A DNA stretch of 5,179 nucleotides, from contig JAUVSX010000273.1 of assembly GCA_030596915.1 (NCBI GenBank), forward strand, positions 1-5,179. The letters run 5' to 3'. Each line of letters starts with the position of its first letter. Position 1 is the stretch's first letter. Source of the DNA: Chloroflexota bacterium (GTDB lineage: Bacteria > Chloroflexota > Anaerolineae > B4-G1). Shown piece after piece: positions 1 through 5,160 of this stretch. The notes beneath the pieces were generated by a model. It searched no databases. It was not told the DNA's origin and saw only the letters and a program-made list of their open reading frames with translations. The translations under genes were made by a program, and so were the position numbers.

Positions 1-913
1 GCCGCAGATCGACTACGTCCAGCCCGGCCTTGGCCTCGAGCGGATTGTAGGCGTCTATACCGATCTCGATGAAGTCGTCGAAGATGCGCCGGGCGTTGCC
101 GCACCCGTGGTAGATGACCGGCAGTCCATTCCCGTGACACTCGTCGACGATGGCCTTGACACCGGGCTTGAAATGCTTGCGCCAATAGCGCGGCGAGAAG
201 AACATATCCTTCCGATACGCTACGTCACCCCAGATCACCATCCCCGCCAGGAGACCGCCGGCGGCCTGGATCTGGGCCCTCGCGAGCTCCAGATTGTAGA
301 CGTTGATGCGCTCGACGAAGCTCCCTACCTCGTCAGGATAGAGCCCGATCCACAACATCACGTTCTCCGAACCGATGATGCGCCAGAGCATCTCCTGGCC
401 TTCGCAGACGCTGCCGTAGACGGGGATGTCGGGATACAGATCCTTGACCGTGTCGATCCAGGGAGGCGAATTGCGGACGAATGCATCCCCAACGCCAGCG
501 ATCTGGTTGTCGCCCCCGGCCAGGTAACGCCGCCCATCCCACGGATCGTCAAGTTCAAACGCCGCCATCTTCTCAACCCTGTCCGTCTCGAACCGTAGGT
601 AGGCGGGCATGGGGTACGAGAGCTTCTTCTGGATCACCGCTTCGAAGCCGGTGCGCACGATGATCTGATCCTCGGTCTCCTCGAGCACCTCGAAAGGCTT
701 GATGTGCGGATCCAGATTGGGCACCGTGACGATCCAGTCGAGGTCGTAGTACGCGTAGGGATCGGCGTTAGAGGGCAGTCCGAGCTCTTCGCGCCAGCGC
801 GTGACGAAGCTGGCCCAGAACATATCGCTCACGGGCACCCTGTCGGGCTCCTCGTGGCGCATCGCCCGATTCATACGTTCCAGCTTCGCCTGGCAGTTCG
901 CCGTCCGCTCCAT
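1..913 (-). CDS. URO-D-superfamily protein, possible corrinoid methyltransferase-like (3' end outside window)
   Basis: An open leftward frame encodes 304 residues and leaves the window before its stop, so perhaps 40-60 C-terminal residues are missing, judged against the 352-residue relative upstream. Near the N-terminus, EEPDRVPV (residues 21-28) is the usual opening of non-haem URO-D-like proteins. The haem-pathway UroD signature with its RQAGR element is absent, so this is not a haem biosynthesis enzyme. WGD (about 228-230) and HGCG (269-272) follow. In the MtaA/MtbA methyltransferases an H-x-C pair at this kind of position, with a later Cys, binds zinc for thiol activation; here H269 and C271 are present and the later Cys would lie outside the window. 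There is no signal peptide, so it should be cytosolic. It is the third gene of the leftward operon, 48 nt after rhaM. The start is ATG 913 or the adjacent in-frame GTG 916; no strong Shine-Dalgarno is visible, which suggests coupling to rhaM translation. The family call is firm; the reaction is not. Confidence 0.88.
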   Translation of the reverse strand, partial: MERTANCQAKLERMNRAMRHEEPDRVPVSDMFWASFVTRWREELGLPSNADPYAYYDLDWIVTVPNLDPHIKPFEVLEETEDQIIVRTGFEAVIQKKLSYPMPAYLRFETDRVEKMAAFELDDPWDGRRYLAGGDNQIAGVGDAFVRNSPPWIDTVKDLYPDIPVYGSVCEGQEMLWRIIGSENVMLWIGLYPDEVGSFVERINVYNLELARAQIQAAGGLLAGMVIWGDVAYRKDMFFSPRYWRKHFKPGVKAIVDECHGNGLPVIYHGCGNARRIFDDFIEIGIDAYNPLEAKAGLDVVDLR

Positions 914-961
914 CACCCGTTTCCAATCCCTACAGCGCGGCCTCGTCTCGACCTGAAGCCA

Positions 962-1288
962 TCAACTGGCGTGGAAGACCTCCTCCATCTCAGCCCACCA
1001 CTCGCCCTGAGCACGCGTCTCCAGCGGCTGCTGGATGGGCATCATGATGTCCCACCACTCCTGCGTTGTAGGGTCGGCTGCCATCTTGGCCATGTCACCC
1101 TCGAAATCGTCGCCCACATATTCGAAGTAAGCGAAGAGGGTGCCGTCTTTGTGATAGATCGAGTAGTTGCGAATGTTGCACTGCCGGATCATCGCCAGGA
1201 CCCCAGGCCAGACGTCGGCGTGGTAGGCCTTGTATTCCTCGAGCTTCTCCGGCCTGACCCGGATCACCTGCCCGTGCCTCTGCACCAT
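962..1288 (-). CDS. rhaM: L-rhamnose mutarotase family protein (RhaM)
   Basis: This 108-residue protein matches the usual length of RhaM (about 104 residues in E. coli). RhaM interconverts the alpha and beta anomers of L-rhamnose in the cytosol as a small dimeric ferredoxin-like-fold enzyme. Visible family landmarks are EEYKAYHADVWP (residues 17-28), with H23 in the place of E. coli catalytic His22; NYSIY followed by LFAYFE; and the tryptophan pair in EWWDIMMP. The C-terminal EMEEVFHAS resembles the LQEVFYLP end of E. coli RhaM. The start chosen is the second of two consecutive ATGs (1288) because an AGGAGG lies 6 nt upstream of it; the first ATG (1291) is only 3 nt away. It sits between two URO-D-like genes in the same direction, 41 nt after the upstream stop. 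Family members can act on other deoxy-sugars such as fucose, so rhamnose is the likely but not proven substrate. Confidence 0.92.
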   Translation of the reverse strand: MVQRHGQVIRVRPEKLEEYKAYHADVWPGVLAMIRQCNIRNYSIYHKDGTLFAYFEYVGDDFEGDMAKMAADPTTQEWWDIMMPIQQPLETRAQGEWWAEMEEVFHAS

Positions 1289-1294
1289 CATCTG

Positions 1295-1300
1295 CCTCCT
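1295..1300 (-). promoter_or_regulatory. Ribosome binding site of rhaM
   Basis: AGGAGG on the minus strand is a perfect Shine-Dalgarno core. It lies 3 nt before the first and 6 nt before the second of two tandem ATG codons, and favours the second. Confidence 0.8.
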
Positions 1301-1329
1301 CGATCGCAGAACCGACTCCGCGCTCAGTC

Positions 1330-2388
1330 TCACCTGCGGGACAGCTCCTGATAGACCTGGTTATAGGTGATCGCACTCTCGACAGGTGTGTTAGCTGGGA
1401 TATGGTTGCCCACAGCCATGAAGAAGCCAGGGCAGTCCCGCCCGAGCGTCATACAACGCTCGACCTCGGCCCTGATTTGGGCCTTCGAGCCCGTGAGAAG
1501 CACGCGCGGGTCGGCATTGCCAACGATGACGTGGGTCTGCCCGTATCGCTCGACGACGTATTCCAGGTCCGTCAACGGCTCGAGAACAAACCCGTGGACC
1601 CCAGCCTCGGCCAGATCATCGACGAACGCGTCGTAGTTCCCGTCGGATGTGAACATGATCTTCTTGCCGCTCTCTATGAGGGGCGCGAAGTACCTGGCGT
1701 AGTTGGGAAACACGTACTCCCGGTACCAGGCCGGACGGAAGATTGCGCCGGACGCCCAGACTATGTCGTCGTGTACCATCACGACGGGGACATCGGCCTC
1801 AGCCAGCGCGTCATAATACTGTTGCATCCACGAAGCATAGCGGTGCGCGAGCGCCCCGAACCGCTCAGAGTCCGTGCCAGCCGCCAGGAGCAACATGTCC
1901 CAGCCGAAGAGGCCGATGAAGCCAGAGATCAGCGTGATGTAGACGCCCGTCATGTTGACGCCGAACCCGTGTGCCTGGCAACTCGCCTGGTAGTGCGCCT
2001 CGAAGCGGCGGGTCAGCTCGGCCGGGTCCTTCTCGCCCAGTCGCTCCCAGGGATCGAAGCTGAGAACCTGCTCAGCATTCTCAAACGGGCAGGTGATCGT
2101 GTCGCGCCGGTCGACGCCGCCAGCGGCGTACTCAGCGTGCCCCATGTCGGTGCACCACTCGCCGAGATCGCCGTGGCCGATAAGTGTGCTCCAGAAGAAA
2201 TCGTATTCCCAGGCCTTCATGAAACAAAGACCCGCCTGGGCCTTGATCTCGTCGGAGCTCTTCACACCAACGTCGATCCCCGTCACTGCGGTGATCAGAT
2301 CCCAGTGGCTCTCGGCCGAGTACTCCGTGCGCGGTATGCGCGCTGGCTTCTCCAGGTTGATCGCCGCCCAACCGTCTTCATACGACAC
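1330..2388 (-). CDS. URO-D-superfamily protein with altered metal site
   Basis: This complete 352-residue protein is of typical length for URO-D-fold proteins. It shows KPARIPRTEYSAESHWDLI-type N-terminal sequence (from residue 14), HDDIVW (206-211), TSDGN (247-251), GFVLEPLTDL (266-275) and VGNHIPANTP (326-335) near the end. Haem-type UroD signatures are absent. At the place where MtaA-type methyltransferases carry H-x-C, this protein has T247-S248-D249, and near the C-terminal GN..P.NTP motif there is no Cys. It therefore probably does not bind zinc as MtaA does and may have another reaction or a binding role. There is no signal peptide, so it should be cytosolic. The start is GTG (2388) with GGAGG 10 nt upstream; no better start is visible. 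It is the first gene of the leftward operon and lies behind a candidate promoter. It is clearly a paralogue in fold of the protein at 1-913 but divergent in sequence. The family assignment is confident; no function is claimed. Confidence 0.9.
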   Translation of the reverse strand: MSYEDGWAAINLEKPARIPRTEYSAESHWDLITAVTGIDVGVKSSDEIKAQAGLCFMKAWEYDFFWSTLIGHGDLGEWCTDMGHAEYAAGGVDRRDTITCPFENAEQVLSFDPWERLGEKDPAELTRRFEAHYQASCQAHGFGVNMTGVYITLISGFIGLFGWDMLLLAAGTDSERFGALAHRYASWMQQYYDALAEADVPVVMVHDDIVWASGAIFRPAWYREYVFPNYARYFAPLIESGKKIMFTSDGNYDAFVDDLAEAGVHGFVLEPLTDLEYVVERYGQTHVIVGNADPRVLLTGSKAQIRAEVERCMTLGRDCPGFFMAVGNHIPANTPVESAITYNQVYQELSRR

Positions 2389-2398
2389 TGGCAGTCAG

Positions 2399-2403
2399 CC
2401 TCC
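2399..2403 (-). promoter_or_regulatory. Ribosome binding site of the first URO-D gene
   Basis: GGAGG on the minus strand lies 10 nt before the GTG start at 2388. The spacing is long but acceptable, and it supports the GTG as the start. Confidence 0.6.
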
Positions 2404-2421
2404 GTTGTCGATCTTGGGCGA

Positions 2422-2450
2422 ATTCTACAACCACTTCGGCGGCCGGACAA
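2422..2450 (-). promoter_or_regulatory. Candidate sigma70 promoter, leftward operon
   Basis: On the minus strand, TTGTCC (2445-2450, 4 of 6 to the -35 consensus) is separated by exactly 17 bp from TAGAAT (2422-2427, 5 of 6 to the -10 consensus). This predicts a transcript starting near 2415 with a short leader of about 27 nt that contains the GGAGG site. Position and spacing fit well; the activity is inferred. Confidence 0.5.
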
Positions 2451-2463
2451 AGGCACCCTCGGC

Positions 2464-2475
2464 TGCCACGTGGCA
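2464..2475. promoter_or_regulatory. Perfect 12-bp palindrome, candidate operator
   Basis: TGCCACGTGGCA reads identically on both strands. It lies 13 bp upstream of the predicted -35 box of the leftward promoter, so its centre is near -54 of that start. This fits the binding site of a dimeric regulator, as an activator site or as part of a repression loop. No regulator gene lies in the window. Confidence 0.45.
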
Positions 2476-2526
2476 AATCGCTTCTGGTGATTGTTATGAG
2501 GGGCCTCGCGGACACGCTATTGGCGC

Positions 2527-2565
2527 CCCATTCGATGGGCCCATTCCAAGGACCCATTCTATGGC
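2527..2565. repeat. Three tandem 13-bp direct repeats, candidate operator array
   Basis: Three head-to-tail units start at 2527, 2540 and 2553: CCCATTCGATGGG, CCCATTCCAAGGA and CCCATTCTATGGC. The first seven bases are identical in all three, as are A9, G11 and G12, making 10 of 13 positions invariant. The first unit is also an inverted repeat (CCCAT, 3 bp, ATGGG), and the other units keep part of this symmetry. The array lies about 48 bp upstream of the sulfatase -35 box and between the two divergent promoters. It looks like a multi-site regulator target; what binds is unknown. Confidence 0.6.
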
Positions 2566-2612
2566 CGGGCCCAGCGGTGTCAAGCATCGGGCGCGTTGAT
2601 CCCACAGACCGC

Positions 2613-2641
2613 TTGCCAATGCGTGGCTGAGCGGCTATAAA
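2613..2641 (+). promoter_or_regulatory. Candidate sigma70 promoter of the sulfatase gene
   Basis: TTGCCA (2613-2618, 5 of 6 to the -35 consensus) is followed after exactly 17 bp by TATAAA (2636-2641, 5 of 6 to the -10 consensus). Transcription would begin near 2648, giving a leader of about 30 nt that includes the strong Shine-Dalgarno. This is the best promoter match in the window. Confidence 0.65.
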
Positions 2642-2665
2642 CCACGCCGGGGACGACACCCGCTC

Positions 2666-2672
2666 AAGGAGG
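2666..2672 (+). promoter_or_regulatory. Ribosome binding site of the sulfatase gene
   Basis: AAGGAGG is a near-ideal Shine-Dalgarno, 5 nt before the ATG at 2678. It fixes the start codon. Confidence 0.85.
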
Positions 2673-2677
2673 AAACG

Positions 2678-4156
2678 ATGGCACAGCGCCCGCACATCAT
2701 CATCGTCAATCCCGATCAGTGGCGGGGCGACGTGCTGGGACACGCAGGCAATGCGGCGGCCGTGACGCCCAACCTGGACCAGCTCGCCCAGACGGACGGC
2801 GTCTCTTTCCGAAACGCCTTCTGCCAGAACCCGGTCTGCACGCCGAGCCGCTGCTCGTTCATGACCGGCTGGTATCCTCACGTGCGCGGCCACCGGACCA
2901 TGTTCCACATGCTGCGCCAGGGCGAACCTGTGCTACTCCGGACGCTGAAGGAAAACGGCTACTTCGTCTGGTGGGGTGGCAAGAACGACCTGGTGCCGGG
3001 GCAGTACGGCTACGAAGAGACCTGCGACGTGAAGTACGTGCCACCCCGCCCCCTATACCCTAACTTGCACCGCCTGAACGAATGGCGCGGCCAGCCGGGC
3101 AGCGACACGTACTACTCATTCTACTACGGCCGGCTCGCGAGGGACGACGACGAACCTCACTACTACGACAACGACTGGGCGATGGTTCTGGGCGCGATCG
3201 ACCTGCTGCGGGATCCCCCCGCGGACCGACCACTCTGCATCTATCTACCCCTCGGGTATCCTCATCCACCCTATGCCGTCGAGGATCCGTACTACAGCCA
3301 GATCGACCGGACGAAGCTCCCACCGCGAATACCCGCCCCCGCGGATTGGGCCGGCAAGCCCAGCCTGCTGAGGGGCATCGCCGAGCGGCAGAACCTGGAG
3401 GGCTGGAGCGAGGAGCGTTGGACGGAGCTGCGCGCGACCTACTACGGCATGTGCGCCCGCGTCGACGACCAGTTCGGCCTGCTGATGGACGCGCTGCGCG
3501 AGGCCGGGTTGTACGACGACGCGGCCGTCTTCTTCTTCGCCGACCACGGCGACTTCACCGGCGACTACGGGCTGGTCGAGAAGACACAGAACACCTTCGA
3601 GGATTGCCTGACGCGTGTGCCGTTCTTGATCAAGCCCCCGGCGAGCGTGGTGGTCGAGCCACGGGTCAGCGACGCGCTGGTCGAGCTGATCGACTTCCCC
3701 GCCACAGTGGAGGCGCTGACGGGCATCGTCCCTCAACACACCCACTTTGGCCGTTCGCTGCTTCCCGTGCTGGCGGGGGAGACCGACGAGCACCGCGACG
3801 CCGTGTTCTGCGAGGGCGGCCGGCTGCACGGCGAGACGCAGGCGAAGGAGCTGGAGAGCACAGAGCGATATGATCGCCCAGAGGTATCGCAGTACTGGCC
3901 GCGCTTGAGTCTGCAGCACGCCGACGGGCCCGAGCATACAAAGGCTATCATGTGCCGGACGAAGGACTTCAAGTACGTCCGCCGCCTCTACGAAGCTGAC
4001 GAGCTGTATGATCTGCGCACTGACCCCGACGAGGTCCACAATCGCATTGACGACGTGGCGCTCGCTGGCATCCTCGCCGGGCTCAAGGACCGGCTACTAA
4101 CTCACTACCTGGAGACTGCGGACGTCGTGCCCCCCGATCCGGACAAGCGCTGGTGA
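2678..4156 (+). CDS. Type I sulfatase, Cys-type (formylglycine), predicted cytosolic
   Basis: A 492-residue alkaline-phosphatase-fold sulfatase, which hydrolyses sulfate esters. The C-x-P-S-R signature is present as CTPSR (C54-R58); C54 would be oxidised to formylglycine by FGE or by an anaerobic radical-SAM maturase, neither of which is encoded here. Other visible family elements are the N-terminal NPDQWR (D13, Q14, metal ligand region), GGKND (K102), YPHPPY (H195), FADHGD (D289 and H290, metal ligands), and EKTQNTFED (K302) with the C-terminal ELYDLRTDPDE hallmark (442-452). The N-terminus enters the first beta strand at once (HIIIVN), with no signal peptide or lipobox, so the enzyme should stay in the cytosol and act on small imported or intracellular sulfate esters rather than on polymers. 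It is transcribed divergently from the URO-D/rhaM operon across a shared control region, which suggests joint regulation. Related folds include phosphonate monoester hydrolases and choline sulfatases; the substrate cannot be read from the sequence. Confidence 0.93.
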   Translation: MAQRPHIIIVNPDQWRGDVLGHAGNAAAVTPNLDQLAQTDGVSFRNAFCQNPVCTPSRCSFMTGWYPHVRGHRTMFHMLRQGEPVLLRTLKENGYFVWWGGKNDLVPGQYGYEETCDVKYVPPRPLYPNLHRLNEWRGQPGSDTYYSFYYGRLARDDDEPHYYDNDWAMVLGAIDLLRDPPADRPLCIYLPLGYPHPPYAVEDPYYSQIDRTKLPPRIPAPADWAGKPSLLRGIAERQNLEGWSEERWTELRATYYGMCARVDDQFGLLMDALREAGLYDDAAVFFFADHGDFTGDYGLVEKTQNTFEDCLTRVPFLIKPPASVVVEPRVSDALVELIDFPATVEALTGIVPQHTHFGRSLLPVLAGETDEHRDAVFCEGGRLHGETQAKELESTERYDRPEVSQYWPRLSLQHADGPEHTKAIMCRTKDFKYVRRLYEADELYDLRTDPDEVHNRIDDVALAGILAGLKDRLLTHYLETADVVPPDPDKRW

Positions 4157-4208
4157 GCATTGGCCTGGTCCTAGCGACGTCGACCATCCACCCCGGGACA
4201 GGGAAACG

Positions 4209-4300
4209 GGTGCATTTCAGCCTTGGGGTCAATGTCCTGCGCAACGCGGTGATCCTCCGCCTCGCTGTGACCCCGCGTCGCCAAGTCCCTGAAATGCACC
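4209..4300. repeat. Inverted repeat with 12-bp perfect arms and nested stems
   Basis: GGTGCATTTCAG (4209-4220) is the exact reverse complement of CTGAAATGCACC (4289-4300). Inside, CTTGG (4222-4226) pairs with CCAAG (4281-4285), GGTCA (4227-4231) with TGACC (4268-4272), and GCGG with CCGC near the tip. The whole 92-bp element can fold as one long interrupted hairpin. It may be an RNA structure, a transcription end signal without a good T-tract, or a small MITE/REP-like repeat. Confidence 0.6.
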
Positions 4301-4303
4301 TTT

Positions 4304-4391
4304 GCAGTTTCGGCCAGCCGCAGGAGGGCCCAGATCATCATGGACCACTGGGAGTGGTGCTACGGGAGACCAGGCGTGGCGCCGAAACTGC
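4304..4391. repeat. Second inverted repeat, 11-bp perfect arms
   Basis: GCAGTTTCGGC (4304-4314) is the exact reverse complement of GCCGAAACTGC (4381-4391), with 66 bp between. It starts 3 bp after the first inverted repeat ends and has nearly the same span. Its left arm resembles the left arm of the first repeat (GCAgTTTCgGCC against GCATTTCaGCC), so the two may be related copies. Confidence 0.45.
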
Positions 4392-4454
4392 TGCCATGTC
4401 GTCAGTCCTGCACGCGCAGCGGTGGAGGCTCACCACCAAACTGAAACACACCCC

Positions 4455-4461
4455 AAGGGAG
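4455..4461 (+). promoter_or_regulatory. Ribosome binding site of the GNAT gene
   Basis: AAGGGAG lies 4 nt before the ATG at 4466. It is a moderate Shine-Dalgarno match with tight spacing, and it supports this start. Confidence 0.55.
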
Positions 4462-4465
4462 CCGT

Positions 4466-5101
4466 ATGCCTGAACGCCTCACTGTGGCGTCGGCAATTGC
4501 CAGCCCCGAGCTGACAACCTACGAACTCCGCTGGCGGGACGAGCCGATCCAGTTCCGCCCCCTGCGACCCGACGACCGAACACGACTCTTCGAGTACTTC
4601 CAGGGACTATCTGCGGAGACACGCTACCTCTACCACCCCCACCCGTTCACGGAAGAGTACGCCGAGCGGTTGTGCGCCCAGAACGGCGCTGAACAGACGG
4701 TGCGTATGATCGCGCTGCGCGAGCACGAGGCCAGCAGTCCCGCGCTGGCCTACGTCATCCTCGATTTCGGCCTGAGCGCCGAAGATATGCAGCGCTACCG
4801 GGGGTACGATGTTCAGCTCGAGCGCCCGATCTGCCGCATCGGGCCGTCCGTGTCTGACGCCTGCCGCGGGCGGGGGCTGGGCACGGTGCTGATGGAGGCC
4901 CTGGGCAGGATCGCGCTTCGGTTCGGTTGCACCCGCATCATCCTGCTGGGAGGCGTCTTCACGATCAACGAGCGGGCGATTGGCTTCTATCAGAAGGTCG
5001 GCTTCCGCAAGATGGGCAGGTACGGCATTGAGGAAGGCCCGGAGAGTTGGGACATGATGAAGGAACTTCGGCCGTCACCCTGCCTCGAGGCAGCTCCGTA
5101 G
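4466..5101 (+). CDS. GNAT family N-acetyltransferase
   Basis: A 211-residue protein of the GNAT superfamily, which transfers an acetyl group from acetyl-CoA to an amine. The domain begins at IQFRPLRPDD (residues 28-37), followed by LSAETRYLYHPHPF (48-61). The acetyl-CoA pyrophosphate loop is RGRGLG (134-139) in the strand-helix element starting at CRIGPSVSD (123-131). The closing motif is N168-E169-R170-AIGFYQKVGF (to 180), with the typical Tyr (175) and GF. The RPLRPDD and LSAETRYL wording resembles the acetyltransferase domains of Pat-type protein lysine acetyltransferases, but no regulatory or acyl-CoA synthetase-like domain is attached, and a small-molecule substrate is equally possible. 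The first 27 residues precede the fold; the start is set by the AAGGGAG site. No signal peptide or membrane segment is visible. It is separated from the sulfatase by a structured non-coding region and is followed by a strong stem-loop, so it is probably its own transcription unit. Confidence 0.9.
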   Translation: MPERLTVASAIASPELTTYELRWRDEPIQFRPLRPDDRTRLFEYFQGLSAETRYLYHPHPFTEEYAERLCAQNGAEQTVRMIALREHEASSPALAYVILDFGLSAEDMQRYRGYDVQLERPICRIGPSVSDACRGRGLGTVLMEALGRIALRFGCTRIILLGGVFTINERAIGFYQKVGFRKMGRYGIEEGPESWDMMKELRPSPCLEAAP

Positions 5102-5107
5102 CGCCCT

Positions 5108-5156
5108 GGACTGGCAGTCCTGCAACGGGACCCTGTCCCGCGACTGCCAGTCCTTT
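5108..5156 (+). terminator. Strong stem-loop after the GNAT gene, likely terminator
   Basis: GGACTGGCAGTC (5108-5119) pairs perfectly with GACTGCCAGTCC (5142-5153). Inside, CGGGAC (5126-5131) pairs perfectly with GTCCCG (5135-5140) around a 3-nt loop. The stem begins 6 nt after the GNAT stop and is followed by only TTT, so it is a rho-independent terminator with a short T-run, or a dual-purpose element (each outer arm is itself palindromic). Confidence 0.55.
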
Positions 5157-5160
5157 GACA
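5155..5160 (+). promoter_or_regulatory. Possible -35 box at the window edge
   Basis: TTGACA matches the sigma70 -35 consensus exactly. Its -10 partner would fall at about 5178-5183, at or beyond the end of the window, so the promoter cannot be confirmed. Confidence 0.25.

Larger units (their letters stand above)
4157..4465. other. 309-bp intergenic region with large inverted repeats
   Basis: I see no convincing gene here on either strand. The frame that opens with GTG at 4153 gives a low-complexity, unfamiliar 106-residue product without a Shine-Dalgarno. The region instead holds two consecutive inverted repeats (4209-4300 and 4304-4391), a small hairpin GGTGG/CCACC (4421-4437) and a diverged third copy of the first repeat arm (4441-4452), just before the ribosome binding site of the acetyltransferase gene. 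It presumably contains the end of the sulfatase transcript and the start of the next one, but no clear terminator with a T-tract and no convincing promoter pair was found. Confidence 0.6.

Noticed and set aside
107..598. 163-codon open frame on the plus strand at the left edge
   Set aside because: It is antisense to the URO-D-family reading frame at 1-913, which carries clear family motifs.
704..1351. 215-codon open frame on the plus strand across rhaM and the URO-D start
   Set aside because: It covers the well-supported rhaM gene in antisense and yields a His/Pro/Arg-rich product without family features.
1330..2388. Annotation as haem-pathway uroporphyrinogen decarboxylase (hemE)
   Set aside because: The UroD signature motifs are missing, and the gene sits in a sugar/sulfate context, so only superfamily membership is supported.
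1402..2490. Long 362-codon open frame on the plus strand
   Set aside because: It is antisense to the clear URO-D gene at 1330-2388; its translation has no recognisable family motifs, and it arises from GC-rich codon bias.
2527..2565. CRISPR array
   Set aside because: The units are 13 bp head-to-tail with no spacers, so they are operator-like direct repeats and not CRISPR repeats.
3245..4039. 264-codon open frame on the minus strand inside the sulfatase gene
   Set aside because: It is a shadow of the sulfatase coding strand, whose catalytic motifs are unambiguous; the antisense product looks like nothing known.
4209..4300. Rho-independent terminator of the sulfatase gene
   Set aside because: The stem is long and interrupted, starts over 50 nt after the stop, and is followed by TTTGCAGTTT and not a continuous T-tract; kept as an inverted repeat of unknown role.
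4153..4473. 106-codon frame starting with a GTG that overlaps the sulfatase stop
   Set aside because: The overlap looks like translational coupling, but there is no Shine-Dalgarno, the product is compositionally unlike a protein, and the frame runs through both large inverted repeats.
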